A stretch of DNA of 64,000 nt from Micromonospora parva (lineage in GTDB: Bacteria; Actinomycetota; Actinomycetes; Mycobacteriales; Micromonosporaceae): contig NZ_JNZS01000017.1 in the NCBI RefSeq assembly GCF_000718515.1, forward strand, positions 56,543 through 120,542, read 5' to 3'. The notes beneath the pieces are model-generated. The model was not told the origin of the DNA and searched no databases. It was given only the letters and a program-made list of their open reading frames with translations. Shown here piece by piece: positions 35,523 to 45,185 of the stretch (the stretch's first letter is position 1; the number at the start of each line of letters is the position of its first letter). The position numbers and the translations under genes are program-made.

Positions 35523-36308
35523 TCAGGGGCGGCGGGCCGTTAGGGCGGTGGCGTCCCGGGTCTCGTCCTGGTGGACGGTGGGGATCAGGCCGGCTTTCTG
35601 GAATGACTCGCAGAGGGCGTCCACCTGGGTCGTACCGACCTCGACCACCAGGTGGCCGCCGGGGGCCAGCCAGTCGGCCGCGTCGCTGCCCACCCGACGC
35701 AGCACGGAGAGCCCGTCCGGGCCGCCGTCGAGCGCCACCGGGGCCTCGTGCAGTCGTGCCTCCGGCGGCATCAGCGCCACCGCGTCCGTCGGCACGTACG
35801 GGGCGTTGGCGACCACCAGGTCGAGCCGGCCCCGCCACCGCCGGGGCAGCGGATCGAACAGGTCGCCCTCGTACACCTCGGCGTTCAGCCCGACGACGTT
35901 GCGGCGGGCACAGGCCACGGCCGTCGGGTCGATGTCGGCGGCGGCCAGCCAGCGCGGCGCGAGCCGGTGCGCCAGCGCGACAGTGGTGGCCCCGGAGCCG
36001 CAGCAGAGGTCGACCACGGCCGGCGCCGGACCGGTCACCTCGGCCGCCGCCTCGACCAGCAGGGCGGTGCGGGCACGCGGGACGAAGACGCCCTCGTCGA
36101 CGGCGATCCGCAGGCCGCAGAACTCCGCCCAGCCGAGCAGATACTCCAACGGTTCGCCGGCCACCCGGCGGGCGGTCAGGTCGGCCAGCGCCGCCGGGGT
36201 GTCCGCCGCGGCCAGCAGCAGGTCTGCCTCGTCCTCGGCGTACACGCAGCCGGCGGTGCGCAGCCGGCGCACGAGGGCAGGACGGTCGGTGGGGAACGGT
36301 GGTGCCAT
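35523..36308 (-). CDS. PrmC-related protein-(glutamine-N5)-methyltransferase
   Basis: A 261-residue SAM methylase: helical N-terminal domain, SAM site VDLCCGSGATTVALAHRL, and catalytic VVANAPYVPTD. PrmC/HemK has NPPY; here it is NAPY, as in a family of PrmC-related methylases with unknown substrate (TIGR03704 type). Therefore the release-factor target is not assumed. Start ATG 36308 has GGAGGAG 4 nt upstream; codons further upstream to 36446 are not family-like. Confidence 0.82.
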   Translation of the reverse strand: MAPPFPTDRPALVRRLRTAGCVYAEDEADLLLAAADTPAALADLTARRVAGEPLEYLLGWAEFCGLRIAVDEGVFVPRARTALLVEAAAEVTGPAPAVVDLCCGSGATTVALAHRLAPRWLAAADIDPTAVACARRNVVGLNAEVYEGDLFDPLPRRWRGRLDLVVANAPYVPTDAVALMPPEARLHEAPVALDGGPDGLSVLRRVGSDAADWLAPGGHLVVEVGTTQVDALCESFQKAGLIPTVHQDETRDATALTARRP

Positions 36309-36452
36309 GGGACTCCTCCGGGAAACGCTCGCCGGCGCTCCCGTGGCCGCTATCGCGGCAGGAACACGGAAGGAAGGGCCGGTCCTGTCTGTGCGCGGAT
36401 CGGACTCACCTCCTCCGGTCGGGGCCGCCGGTGCGGCCGTCGACACCCTAGC

Positions 36453-37571
36453 TCAGACCGGCCCGGCCGCGTCCAACGCGGCGGCGATGTCGGCCACCAG
36501 GTCCGCGGTGTCCTCCGCGCCACAGGAGAGCCGGACGAAGCCGGGAGCGGTGTCGTCGCCCCACTGCGCCCGCCGGTCCGCCGTGGTGTGCAGGCCACCG
36601 AAGGAGGTCGCCGCCGCCACCAGCCGGGCGGCCTCGATGAATCGGCCCACCCGGTCGGCGTCGCCCAGGTCGAACGAGAGCACCCCCGGTATCCGGTGCA
36701 TCTGCGCCGAGGCCACCGGGTACGCGGGGTCGTCCGGCCGCCCCGGCCACCGCAGGCCAGTCACGTCCGAGCGGCCGGCGAGCAGGTCGGCGACCGCTGC
36801 GGCGTTCGCGCTCTGCCGCGCCAGCCGCAGGTCGAGAGTGGCCAGTGACCGGTGGGCCAGCCAGGCGTCGAACGCGCCCGGTACCGCCCCGGTGGTGGTC
36901 CGCCAGGTCGTCACCGCGTCGATCAGCTCGGCGGATCGGCTGGCCAGATAGCCCAGCAGCAGGTCGGAGTGGCCGGTGAGCGCCTTCGTACCGGAGGCGA
37001 CCACCAGGTCGGCGCCGAGGTCCAGCGGGCGCTGACCGAGCGGGGTGGCCGTGGTGTTGTCCACCGCGAGCAGCGCGCCGGCGGCGTGCGCCCGCTCGGC
37101 GAGGGCGGCCACGTCCACCACGTCCAGGCCCGGGTTGGCCGGCGTCTCCACCAGCACCAGCCGGACGCCCTCGAACGACGGGTACGGCCCGACGGTCGGC
37201 ACGAACAGCACCCGGACGCCGATGGCCTCCAGCACATCGGTGGCGAACGCCCGGACCGGGAAATATCCGTCGCTGGGCAGCACCACGGTGTCCCCCGGCC
37301 GCAGCAGGGTGAGCAGCAGGCCGGTGATGGCCGCCTGACCGGTCGCGAAGACCCGGCAGTCACCACCCTCCAACTCGCCCACCGCCGCCTCCAGCAGCCG
37401 CCGGGTCGGGTTGTCCGGGCGGCCGTAGCCGTTCGGCGACGTGCCCTGACCCTGGAACGGGTCGAGGTGGTACGGCGCGGCGAAGACCGGTCCGGGCAGG
37501 AACGAATCCCCCGGTGCCGGCTCGGGCAGTCCCGCGCGGACGCACCGGGTGCCGTCTCCCCACTCGCTCAT
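36453..37571 (-). CDS. Cystathionine gamma-lyase/Cys-Met metabolism PLP enzyme
   Basis: A 372-residue fold-type I PLP enzyme. Motifs: YGRPDNPTRRLLEAAVGELEGG near the start, ATGQAAI, VETPANPGLDVVDV, AVDNTTATP, and the PLP lysine in ASGTKALTGHSD. The family interconverts cystathionine, cysteine and homocysteine; the exact member cannot be told from sequence alone. The ATG at 37571 has GAGGAA upstream. GTG at 37583 is possible and would overlap the gpsA stop by 4 nt. It is the last gene of a gpsA-containing run. Confidence 0.85.
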   Translation of the reverse strand: MSEWGDGTRCVRAGLPEPAPGDSFLPGPVFAAPYHLDPFQGQGTSPNGYGRPDNPTRRLLEAAVGELEGGDCRVFATGQAAITGLLLTLLRPGDTVVLPSDGYFPVRAFATDVLEAIGVRVLFVPTVGPYPSFEGVRLVLVETPANPGLDVVDVAALAERAHAAGALLAVDNTTATPLGQRPLDLGADLVVASGTKALTGHSDLLLGYLASRSAELIDAVTTWRTTTGAVPGAFDAWLAHRSLATLDLRLARQSANAAAVADLLAGRSDVTGLRWPGRPDDPAYPVASAQMHRIPGVLSFDLGDADRVGRFIEAARLVAAATSFGGLHTTADRRAQWGDDTAPGFVRLSCGAEDTADLVADIAAALDAAGPV

Positions 37572-37579
37572 CGGGTTCC

Positions 37580-38587
37580 TCACTCGTACGACTCGGGTTT
37601 GGCGGTGCGGCTCATCAGGGTCTCCACGGCGAGGCGCGGGTCCATCCCCTCGTGGCAGATCCGCTCGACGTGCTCGGTGATCGGCATCTCCACGCCGTGC
37701 GCCCGGGCCAGGTCGCGGATCGCCAGGCAGCTCTTCACACCCTCGGCGGTCTGCCGGGTGGCGGCCTGGGCCTGTTCCAGCGTCTCCCCCCGGCCCAGGT
37801 GCTCGCCGAAGGTGCGGTTGCGGGCCAGCGGGGACGAGCAGGAGGCGACCAGGTCGCCCATGCCCGCGAGACCGGCGAAGGTGATCGGGTCCGCACCGAG
37901 CGCCACGCCCAGCCGGGCCGTCTCGGCCAGCCCACGGGTCATCAGCATGGCCCGGGTGTTGTCGCCGAAGCCCATCGCGGTGGCGATGCCGTACGACAGG
38001 GCGATCACGTTCTTGACCGCCCCGCCCAGCTCACAGCCGATCACGTCGTCGTTGGTGTAGGGGCGCAGGTACGGCGTCCGGATCGACGACTGGACGAGCG
38101 TGGCACGGGCGCTGTTCGTCCCGGCGACCACTGTCGCGGCGGGCTGCTCGACGGCGATCTCCGGGGCCAGGTTCGGGCCGGACACGACGACCACCCGGTC
38201 CGCGGCGACCCCGGCGGTCTCCACGATAACCTCGCTCATCCGCTTGGTGGTGCCCAGCTCGATGCCCTTCATCAGCGACACCAGGGTGGAGTCCGGGTGC
38301 AGGTGCGCGGCCCATTCGGCGAGGTTGCCGCGCAGCGTCTGCGACGGCACCGCCAGCACCACCACCTCGGCTCCGGTGATCGCCTCGGCGGCGTCGGTGG
38401 TGGCGGTGACGCGGGCGGGCAGCAGCAGGCCAGGCAGGTACTCCGGATTGCGGCGCTCGGCCCGGATGCTCTCGGCGACCGGCGCGCGGCGGGCCCACAC
38501 CGTCACGTCCCGCCCCGCGTCAGCGAGGATCTTGGCGAAGGCGGTGCCCCAGGAACCGGCACCGAGCACCGCGACGTGACCGCTCAT
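37580..38587 (-). CDS. gpsA: Glycerol-3-phosphate dehydrogenase (NAD(P)+)
   Basis: A 335-residue enzyme reducing dihydroxyacetone phosphate to sn-glycerol-3-phosphate for phospholipids. Rossmann motif [32 protein letters not shown], catalytic lysine region [24 protein letters not shown], and C-terminal helix [14 protein letters not shown] start at 38587 overlaps the PlsC-like gene stop by 4 nt (ATGA), so the two enzymes of phospholipid precursor synthesis are translationally coupled. Confidence 0.95.
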   Translation of the reverse strand: MSGHVAVLGAGSWGTAFAKILADAGRDVTVWARRAPVAESIRAERRNPEYLPGLLLPARVTATTDAAEAITGAEVVVLAVPSQTLRGNLAEWAAHLHPDSTLVSLMKGIELGTTKRMSEVIVETAGVAADRVVVVSGPNLAPEIAVEQPAATVVAGTNSARATLVQSSIRTPYLRPYTNDDVIGCELGGAVKNVIALSYGIATAMGFGDNTRAMLMTRGLAETARLGVALGADPITFAGLAGMGDLVASCSSPLARNRTFGEHLGRGETLEQAQAATRQTAEGVKSCLAIRDLARAHGVEMPITEHVERICHEGMDPRLAVETLMSRTAKPESYE

Positions 38588-39321
38588 GCCGCGTCGTCCC
38601 GCTGCTCACGGCCGACGGAGGATCGGGCCGGTCGCTCCCACAGTGGCGGCGGGGTACCGCCACGGATCTCGGCGAGCATGTCCCGCAGCCGCAACATGAT
38701 GGTGTCCGTCATCTCCTCGAGGGTGGCCCGGGTCGGCTGGGCGTCCGCCCACCGGCTCAGGTCGATCGGTTCCCCGGCGGCAACGGTCACCGGGATCCGG
38801 GGGCGCAGGCTGACGCGGGTCGTCCGCGGGTCGAAGATCCGTTCCGGCCCCCACATCACCACCGGTACGACCGGGGCGCCGGTGGCCAGGGCCAGCCGGG
38901 CCGCACCGGTCTTGGCCTTCATCGGCCAGAGCTCCGGCTGTCGTGTGGTGGTGCCCTCAGGGTAGATCACCACCGCGCCGCCCTCGTTGAGCGCGGCGAC
39001 CAGGGCGTCCAGCGAGCGGACGGCGTCCACGGTGCCCCGCTCGACCGGGATCTGCCGGCACCGGTGCAGGATCCAGCCGACCACCGGCACCCGGAACACG
39101 CTGGCCTTGCCCAGGTACTGCGGCCAGCGCCCGGAGTCGTAGATGAAGTGCGCGGAGACCAGCGGGTCGGCGTGGGAGATGTGGTTCGCCACGATGATCA
39201 TGCCGCCGTCGCGGCGGAGATGCTCCTGACCACGCCAGGTACGCCGGGTCCAGACGATCATCACCGGCTTCACCAGCCCCACGGCGAACCGTTGCCAGAA
39301 CCCCAGCCTCCGCCGTGCCAC
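38584..39321 (-). CDS. 1-acyl-sn-glycerol-3-phosphate acyltransferase (PlsC-like)
   Basis: A 245-residue membrane-associated acyltransferase: hydrophobic N-terminal helix ([17 protein letters not shown]), catalytic [10 protein letters not shown] (NHxxxxD), [22 protein letters not shown] (motif III) and a region VVPVVMWGP (motif IV). It adds the second acyl chain in phosphatidic acid synthesis. GTG at 39321 has GGAGG upstream and removes low-complexity codons back to 39372. Overlaps gpsA by 4 nt. It could also act on other lysolipids. Confidence 0.89.
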   Translation of the reverse strand: MARRRLGFWQRFAVGLVKPVMIVWTRRTWRGQEHLRRDGGMIIVANHISHADPLVSAHFIYDSGRWPQYLGKASVFRVPVVGWILHRCRQIPVERGTVDAVRSLDALVAALNEGGAVVIYPEGTTTRQPELWPMKAKTGAARLALATGAPVVPVVMWGPERIFDPRTTRVSLRPRIPVTVAAGEPIDLSRWADAQPTRATLEEMTDTIMLRLRDMLAEIRGGTPPPLWERPARSSVGREQRDDAA

Positions 39322-39449
39322 TGTGCCTCCTCGTCGCGCCGCAACCCCGCCGCGAAATCTCGCCCGCGACACCCGCAGCGGAAATCATGCCTGCTCGCCC
39401 CCGGTACGGCCAGGGAGGGTCCCGTCGTCCGGCTGGCAGGATTGCGGAC

Positions 39450-40094
39450 GTGAGTCAGCCGAGGTGGGCAGTGGTGGTGCCGGTGAAGCCGCTGGCCGCG
39501 GCCAAGAGTCGGCTGCGCGGCGCGCTGCCCGGCGTACCGCACGAGGAGTTGGCGCTGGCCCTCGCGGCCGACACGCTCCGCGCGGTGCTGGCCTGCCCGG
39601 CGGTCACCGAGGTCCTGGTGGTGACCGACGACGCCCGGGTGGCGGCGGCGGCACGGGCGGCCGGCGCGCGGGTGCTGCCGGACGAGCCGAACGCCGGCCT
39701 GAACGCCGCGTTGCGGCACGGGGCGGCCGGGGCCCGCGGCTGGGTGGCCGGGATCACCGCGGACGTGCCGGCGCTGCGCCCGACCGAACTGACCGGCGCG
39801 CTGCTCGCGGCGCGGAACAGCCGACCCACGGTCCGCCGGTTCCTGCCGGACACACCCGGCGAGGGAACGGTGCTGCTCACCGCTCCGCCGGGGAAACCGC
39901 TGGACCCTCGTTTCGGGGTGGGTTCGGCGCTCGCGCACGCGGCGAGCGGGGCGTTGCCGCTCGACGGCGACTGGCCCAGCCTGCGCCGGGACGTGGACAC
40001 CGCCGCGGACCTGGCCGAAGCCGACCGGCTCGGGCTGGGGCCGCGCACGGCCGCGCTGGTGGCCGCCGGCCGCCCGGCCCGCTCCGCCGGCTGA
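39450..40094 (+). CDS. cofC: 2-phospho-L-lactate/phosphoenolpyruvate guanylyltransferase
   Basis: A 214-residue nucleotidyltransferase of coenzyme F420 synthesis (CofC/FbiD). Features: VVVPVKPLAAAKSRL (GTP-binding start), VLVVTDDARVAAAA, GITADVPALRPTEL, PGEGTVLLTAPPG, DPRFGVGSALAHAA. In M. tuberculosis the homologue Rv2983 lies between gpsA and ppk, as here. GTG at 39450; CAGGAT (39438-39443) ends 6 nt upstream, so it is probably leaderless. Codons before 39450 overlap the PlsC-like gene and are rejected. Confidence 0.9.
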   Translation: MSQPRWAVVVPVKPLAAAKSRLRGALPGVPHEELALALAADTLRAVLACPAVTEVLVVTDDARVAAAARAAGARVLPDEPNAGLNAALRHGAAGARGWVAGITADVPALRPTELTGALLAARNSRPTVRRFLPDTPGEGTVLLTAPPGKPLDPRFGVGSALAHAASGALPLDGDWPSLRRDVDTAADLAEADRLGLGPRTAALVAAGRPARSAG

Positions 40095-40144
40095 CCCTGC
40101 CCGGGCCGCGCCACCGGCCGGACCCCCCGGTGTACGGTGCCAGC

Positions 40145-40342
40145 ATGCAGGGCACTGTGGCCAGCTACGACGCGGCGACGCGCAGCGGTGTGCTGCTGCT
40201 CGACGACGGCACCGAGATGCGCTTCCCCGCGCGGGCCTTCGACGCCTCCGGGCTGCGGCTTCTCCGCCTCGGGCAGCGGGTTCGCATCGACACCGATCCC
40301 GACGGCGAGGTTGTCCGGGTGACATTGCCGACGATGATCTGA
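40145..40342 (+). CDS. Cold-shock-like OB-fold small protein
   Basis: A 65-residue beta-rich protein: MQGTVASYDAATRSGVLLLDDGTEMRF, then RLGQRVRIDTDPDGEVVRVTL. The layout resembles the cold-shock OB fold (GTV-xY-x5-G-xLL-DDG), but the RNP motifs of true CspA (KGFGFI, VFVHF) are absent. The homologous gene in Streptomyces and relatives lies near cofC and ppk. ATG at 40145 has TACGGT ending 6 nt upstream (40133-40138), consistent with leaderless translation. Nucleic-acid binding is inferred. Confidence 0.75.
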   Translation: MQGTVASYDAATRSGVLLLDDGTEMRFPARAFDASGLRLLRLGQRVRIDTDPDGEVVRVTLPTMI

Positions 40343-40356
40343 CCCGGCGGGCCCAA

Positions 40357-40390
40357 GTTCATTTTGCGTTTACCGTAATCGGGTGATTAT
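40357..40390 (+). promoter_or_regulatory. Putative PHO box and promoter of ppk
   Basis: Two adjoining 11-nt units, GTTCATTTTGC (40357-40367) and GTTTACCGTAA (40368-40378), fit the direct-repeat unit pattern of actinobacterial PhoP boxes (GTTCAYYYRGC-like). A -10, GATTAT (40385-40390), follows with the boxes in the -35 position, and ends 6 nt before the GTG start of ppk. This implies PhoP control and a leaderless transcript. Confidence 0.6.
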
Positions 40391-40396
40391 GAGCGG

Positions 40397-42745
40397 GTGA
40401 GCACCCCTCGCGAGCAACCGGCCCGCCCGCCCGCCACCAACCTCCGCAACGGCTCCACCGCGCGCGGCGCCGATGGGCGTTTCCGTCCGTCCCGCGCCGA
40501 ACGCGCCGGCGCCGCCCGCGCCGACACCCTCGCCGACGACCCCGGCGCCGCCTCCTCCGGCCTGGACGAGGTCATCGACCCGGTGCCGCAGACCGAGGCG
40601 GACGGTCCGGCCGCCGGTGCGGTCCAACCGGTCGGATCGACAGCCGCCCGGCTGGCGAACGACGACGAGCCCCCGGCCCCGCCGCTGCCGGAGGACCGGT
40701 TCCTCAACCGGGAGCTGTCCTGGCTCGACTTCAACGCCCGGGTGCTCACCCTGGCCGAGGACCAGCGCACCCCGCTGCTGGAGCGGGCCAAGTTCCTGGC
40801 CATCTTCGCCAGCAACCTCGACGAGTTCTACATGGTGCGCATCGCCGGGCTGAAGCGGCGGCTCTCCGCCGGCCTGCCGGTACGCGGCGGGGACCGGCTG
40901 CCGCTGCGTACGCAGTTGGAGCTGATCGCCGAGCGGACCGCCGCCCTGGTCGCCCGGCACGCCGCCTGTTTCGTCGACGACGTGCTGCCCAAACTTGCCG
41001 ACGAGAGCATCCGGATACTGCGCTGGGGCGAGTTGGGCGACGCCGAGCGGGAACGGCTGCGCACCTACTTCCGGGAGCACATCTTCCCGGTGCTGACCCC
41101 GCTCGCGGTGGACCCGGCGCACCCGTTCCCGTACATCTCGGGGCGGTCGCTGAACCTGGCGGTGGCGGTTCGTGACCCGGACGGCGGTTCGGAGTTGTTC
41201 GCCCGGGTCAAGGTGCCCAACAACGTGCCCCGTTTCGTCCGGGTGGACCGGGACCAGCCGGGCGTCCGGATGCTGCCCGTGGAGGACCTGATCTCGGTGC
41301 ACCTGGGGCAGCTGTTCAGCGGCATGCAGGTGGTCGAGTGCCACCTGTTCCGGGTCACCCGCAACGCCGAGGTGGAGGTCGACGAGGACCGCGACGAGGA
41401 TCTGCTCCAGGCCCTGGAGCGGGAGCTGGCCCGGCGGCGGTTCGGTCCACCGGTCCGGCTGGAGGTCGCCGCGTCCATCTCCGACCACATGTTGGAGCTG
41501 CTCGTCCGCGAGCTGGACATGGACGACCAGGACGTGCTGCGGGTGCCCGGCCTGCTGGACCTCTCCGCGCTGTGGCAGGTCTACGGCGAGGCGGACCGGC
41601 CGGACCTGAAGGACCCGCCGTTCGTGCCGGCCACCCATCCCCGCCTCGCCGAGGGCGAGGTGCCGCGCAGCGTCTTCTCCACCCTGCGCGACGGCGACAT
41701 CCTGGTGCACCACCCGTACCACTCGTTCGCCACCAGCGTGCAGCGCTTCATCGAGCAGGCCGCCGCCGACCCGAACGTGCTGGCCATCAAGCAGACCCTC
41801 TACCGCACCAGCGGCGACTCCCCGATCGTCGACGCGCTCGTCGACGCGGCCGCCGCCGGCAAGCAGGTGGTGGTGCTGGTGGAGGTGAAGGCCCGCTTCG
41901 ACGAGGTGGCCAACATCGGCTGGGCCCGCACGCTGGAACGCGCCGGCTGCCACGTGGTGTACGGCCTGGTCGGCCTGAAGACGCACTGCAAGACCGCGTT
42001 GGTGGTCCGGCAGGAGGGCAACCAGATCCGCCGCTACTGCCACATCGGCACCGGCAACTACCACCCGAAGACGGCCCGACTGTACGAGGACTTCGGCATG
42101 CTCACCGCCGACCCGGAGATCGGCGCCGACCTCACCGACCTGTTCAACGTGCTGACCGGGTACAGCCGGCAGACCGCGTACCGGCGGCTGCTGGTCGCGC
42201 CGCAGGGCATCCGCAGCGGGCTGATCGAGCGGATCGAACGGGAGATCTCGCACGTCCGCCTGGGCATGCCCGGCCTGGTCCAGTTCAAGGTCAACTCGCT
42301 GGTCGACGAGGGGGTGACCGACGCGCTGTACCGCGCCTCCCAGGCCGGCGTCCACGTCGACCTGCTCATCCGGGGCATGTGCACGCTGCGCCCCGGGGTG
42401 CCGGGGTTGTCGGAGAACATCCGGGTCCGCTCGATCCTCGGCCGGTTCCTGGAACACTCCCGGGTCTTCCGGTTCGGCAACAACGGTGAGGCCGAGTTCT
42501 GGATGGGCTCGGCCGACCTCATGCACCGCAACCTGGACCGTCGGGTGGAGGCGCTGGTGCAGGTGAGCGACCCGATCGCCCGCGCCGAACTGGACCAGGT
42601 GCTCACCGCCGCGATGAGCCCCGAAGTGGACGCGTTCGAGCTGGCCGGGGACGGCACCTGGACCCGGCGTACCGGCGGTGACGACACCGCCCGGGAGCAT
42701 CTGCAGGAACTGTTGCTGCGCCGCGTCGGTGGCACGGCCAGCTGA
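40397..42745 (+). CDS. ppk: Polyphosphate kinase 1
   Basis: A 782-residue enzyme that reversibly polymerises ATP gamma-phosphate into polyphosphate. A disordered N-terminal extension of about 95 residues precedes the domain [21 protein letters not shown]. Catalytic histidines lie in [11 protein letters not shown] and [27 protein letters not shown] and the C-terminal [15 protein letters not shown] complete the PPK1 pattern. GTG at 40397 has no Shine-Dalgarno and is probably leaderless (GATTAT at 40385-40390). CYTH-CHAD and mutT1 genes follow closely. Confidence 0.96.
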   Translation: MSTPREQPARPPATNLRNGSTARGADGRFRPSRAERAGAARADTLADDPGAASSGLDEVIDPVPQTEADGPAAGAVQPVGSTAARLANDDEPPAPPLPEDRFLNRELSWLDFNARVLTLAEDQRTPLLERAKFLAIFASNLDEFYMVRIAGLKRRLSAGLPVRGGDRLPLRTQLELIAERTAALVARHAACFVDDVLPKLADESIRILRWGELGDAERERLRTYFREHIFPVLTPLAVDPAHPFPYISGRSLNLAVAVRDPDGGSELFARVKVPNNVPRFVRVDRDQPGVRMLPVEDLISVHLGQLFSGMQVVECHLFRVTRNAEVEVDEDRDEDLLQALERELARRRFGPPVRLEVAASISDHMLELLVRELDMDDQDVLRVPGLLDLSALWQVYGEADRPDLKDPPFVPATHPRLAEGEVPRSVFSTLRDGDILVHHPYHSFATSVQRFIEQAAADPNVLAIKQTLYRTSGDSPIVDALVDAAAAGKQVVVLVEVKARFDEVANIGWARTLERAGCHVVYGLVGLKTHCKTALVVRQEGNQIRRYCHIGTGNYHPKTARLYEDFGMLTADPEIGADLTDLFNVLTGYSRQTAYRRLLVAPQGIRSGLIERIEREISHVRLGMPGLVQFKVNSLVDEGVTDALYRASQAGVHVDLLIRGMCTLRPGVPGLSENIRVRSILGRFLEHSRVFRFGNNGEAEFWMGSADLMHRNLDRRVEALVQVSDPIARAELDQVLTAAMSPEVDAFELAGDGTWTRRTGGDDTAREHLQELLLRRVGGTAS

Positions 42746-42769
42746 CCGCGCAGCGCATAGGCTGAGCTG

Positions 42770-44290
42770 ATGGTCGAGGAGGAGCAGAAGTACGAGGTGG
42801 ACGACACCTACGTGCTGCCGGACCTGGCCGGTGCCGCCCCGGCCGGAGGTCGGGTCCGGGCACTGCCACCGGTGACGCTTGTCGCCCGCTACCTCGACAC
42901 CGTCGACCTGCGGCTGGCCCGGGCCGGTGCGTCGCTGCGCCACCGGCGGGGCGACGAGCTGCCCTGGACGGTGAAGCTACCAACCGGGACGCCGGGCGTC
43001 CGGCACGAGATCTCCCGGCCCGGGCCGAAGCGGCAGCCGCCACCGGAGCTGGTGGAGTTGGTCACCGTCCTGCACCGGGGGGCGCCACTGGCCCCGGTGG
43101 CGGTGGTCCGCACGGTGCGGCACGCGTACGAGGTGTGTGACCGGGCCGGCACGGTGCTCGCCGAGGTGGTGGACGACCGGGTGACGGTGCTCGACGACGC
43201 CTCCACCACCACCGACACGTTCCGCGAGGTGGAGGTGGAGCGCAAGGCCGGCGACCGGGAGCTGCTCGACCGGGTCGGTGAGGTGCTGCGCCAGGCTGGC
43301 GCCCGGGGCGGGTCGTTCACACCGAAGCACGTACGGGCGCTGGGCGCGGCAGCGCGGGCCGAGCCGGACCTGGTCGCGGCGGCCGGGCTGACCGCCGAGC
43401 CGAGCGCCGGTGAGGTGGTGACCGAGTCGGTCCGCAAGGAGGTCCGCCGGCTGTTGGCGCACGACCCGCTGGTCCGGCTGCGCGCCTCGGCCGCCGGTGA
43501 CGACACCGCCGTGCATCAGATGCGGGTGGCCTGTCGACGCCTGCGCAGTGATCTGCGCACCTTCAAACCGTTGCTGCGCAAGACCTGGTCGCGCCCGCTG
43601 CGCGCCGAGCTGCGCTGGTTGGCCGGGGTGCTCGGGGCGGCCCGCGACGCCGAGGTGCTTCGCGCGCGGCTGCGTCGTACCGCCGACGCCGATCCGCTGA
43701 GCCCGCTCGACCCGGGTGCTGTGGACCGGCTCGACGAGGTGCTCGCCGAACGGCAGCGGCGGGCGTTCACCGCCATCGACGAGATGCTGCGCTCCGCGCG
43801 TTACCTGGCCCTGGTGGACTCCCTGGTGCTGGCCGCCCGCGCGCCCCGACTCACCCGCCGGGCGGCCGCGCCCGCCACCGAGGCGCTGCCCGCGCTGGTG
43901 GCGCGCCAGTGGCGGCGGTTGACCGGGCCGGACGGCGTCGACGGGCTGGACGCGCAGTCGCCGGACGACCGCTGGCACGCCGTCCGCAAGGAGGGCAAGC
44001 AGGCCCGGTACGCGGTCAACGCGGTGGCCCCGACGGTCGGCAAGGGCGCGCGCCGGTTGTCCCGCGCCCTCGCCCGGGTTCAGGACGTGCTCGGCGAGCA
44101 CCAGGACGCGGCGGTGGCGGCGGACACCTGGCTGGAGATCGCCGCCGCGCGGCCGGACGACCACGAGCTGACGGTCACCGCTGGGCGGCTGGCCGAACGG
44201 GAACGCGCCTCGGTGCGCCGGGCGCGGGATCGCCTGCCGGCTGCCTGGCACCGGGCCACCCGGCGACGGCGGACCAGTTGGCTGCCGTGA
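42770..44290 (+). CDS. CYTH-CHAD domain protein
   Basis: A 506-residue protein: an N-terminal CYTH (triphosphate tunnel) domain, with the opening EEEQKYEVDD (E-x-E-x-K type), LRHRRGDELPWTVKLP, FREVEVERKAGD; then a CHAD domain from about 220 (VHQMRVACRRLRSDLRTF and VRKEGKQARYAVNA) full of basic residues. CHAD domains bind polyphosphate. It sits between ppk and mutT1, matching a polyphosphate role. ATG 42770 has TAGGCT (42758-42763) ending 6 nt upstream, so it may have its own leaderless promoter. Confidence 0.9.
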   Translation: MVEEEQKYEVDDTYVLPDLAGAAPAGGRVRALPPVTLVARYLDTVDLRLARAGASLRHRRGDELPWTVKLPTGTPGVRHEISRPGPKRQPPPELVELVTVLHRGAPLAPVAVVRTVRHAYEVCDRAGTVLAEVVDDRVTVLDDASTTTDTFREVEVERKAGDRELLDRVGEVLRQAGARGGSFTPKHVRALGAAARAEPDLVAAAGLTAEPSAGEVVTESVRKEVRRLLAHDPLVRLRASAAGDDTAVHQMRVACRRLRSDLRTFKPLLRKTWSRPLRAELRWLAGVLGAARDAEVLRARLRRTADADPLSPLDPGAVDRLDEVLAERQRRAFTAIDEMLRSARYLALVDSLVLAARAPRLTRRAAAPATEALPALVARQWRRLTGPDGVDGLDAQSPDDRWHAVRKEGKQARYAVNAVAPTVGKGARRLSRALARVQDVLGEHQDAAVAADTWLEIAAARPDDHELTVTAGRLAERERASVRRARDRLPAAWHRATRRRRTSWLP

Positions 44291-45156
44291 CCGGCATCCG
44301 GGCCGCCGGCGGGGTGGCCTGGCGGCCGACCGACGACGGCGTACGCGTCTGCGTGGTGCACCGCCCCCGCTACGGCGACTGGACACTGCCGAAGGGCAAA
44401 CTCGAACCCGGCGAGCACGCGCTGGCCGCGGCGGTCCGTGAGGTGGCCGAGGAGTCCGACGTGCGGGGTGTGCCGCAGGTGCGGCTGCCCTCGGTGCGCT
44501 ACCGCAGCGAGGGGCAGCCCAAGCTGGTCGACTACTGGTCGATGCTCGCGGTGGCCAGCGGCGGTTTCCAACCGGACACCGAGGTGGACGACATCCGCTG
44601 GCTCGCTGTCGACGACGCGATCCGGTTGGTCAGCTACCCGCACGACGCCGAGGTGTTGGCGGCGTTCGCCGCGCTGCCGTCGGTGACGGCGACGATCGCT
44701 GTGGTCCGGCACGCGCACGCCGGTAAGCGGGCCACCTGGTCCGGCCCGGACGTCGGACGCCCCCTGGACGCCGAGGGGTGGGCCCAGGCGGCCGCACTGG
44801 CCGAGCTGATCGCCCTGATCCGACCGGCCCGGCTGGTGTCGGCGTCGCCGCGACGGTGCGTGCAGACCCTCGACCCGGCCGCCGCGTTGCTCGACCTGCC
44901 GATCGAGGTCTGCGGCGACCTGGACGAGCCGCAACCCGGCCAGCAGAGCGACGAGCGGATCCTGGCCACCGCCGCCCGGCTGCTGGAGTTGGCGGGCACC
45001 GGTGGGCAGGCGGTGGTGTGCAGTCAGGGCAAGGTCCTGCCCGGTGCCCTGGAGCGGCTGACCGGCCGTACCGATGAGGACTTCGCCACGCCGAAGGGCG
45101 GCGGCTGGCTGCTCGCCTTCGCCGGCGACCGGCTGCTGGCCACCGACCGCCTGTAG
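44287..45156 (+). CDS. mutT1: Nudix hydrolase fused to a histidine phosphatase domain (MutT1-like)
   Basis: A 289-residue two-domain protein. The Nudix box is GKLEPGEHALAAAVREVAEESD (about 35-56), and the histidine phosphatase half begins AVVRHAHAGKR (about 138-148). This fusion is the MutT1 (Rv2985) type, which degrades 8-oxo-dGTP/GTP and diadenosine polyphosphates. GTG 44287 overlaps the CYTH-CHAD stop by 4 nt (GTGA), so it is coupled. It converges with the EEP membrane gene. Confidence 0.91.
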   Translation: MTGIRAAGGVAWRPTDDGVRVCVVHRPRYGDWTLPKGKLEPGEHALAAAVREVAEESDVRGVPQVRLPSVRYRSEGQPKLVDYWSMLAVASGGFQPDTEVDDIRWLAVDDAIRLVSYPHDAEVLAAFAALPSVTATIAVVRHAHAGKRATWSGPDVGRPLDAEGWAQAAALAELIALIRPARLVSASPRRCVQTLDPAAALLDLPIEVCGDLDEPQPGQQSDERILATAARLLELAGTGGQAVVCSQGKVLPGALERLTGRTDEDFATPKGGGWLLAFAGDRLLATDRL

Positions 45157-45185
45157 GGCCTGCGTTCGCCCGGGCTTGGCCCCGG

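Noticed and set aside
36309..36452. Extra small gene between the PrmC-like and lyase genes
   Set aside because: The in-frame extension shows no family pattern, and a GGAGGAG site marks the start at 36308.
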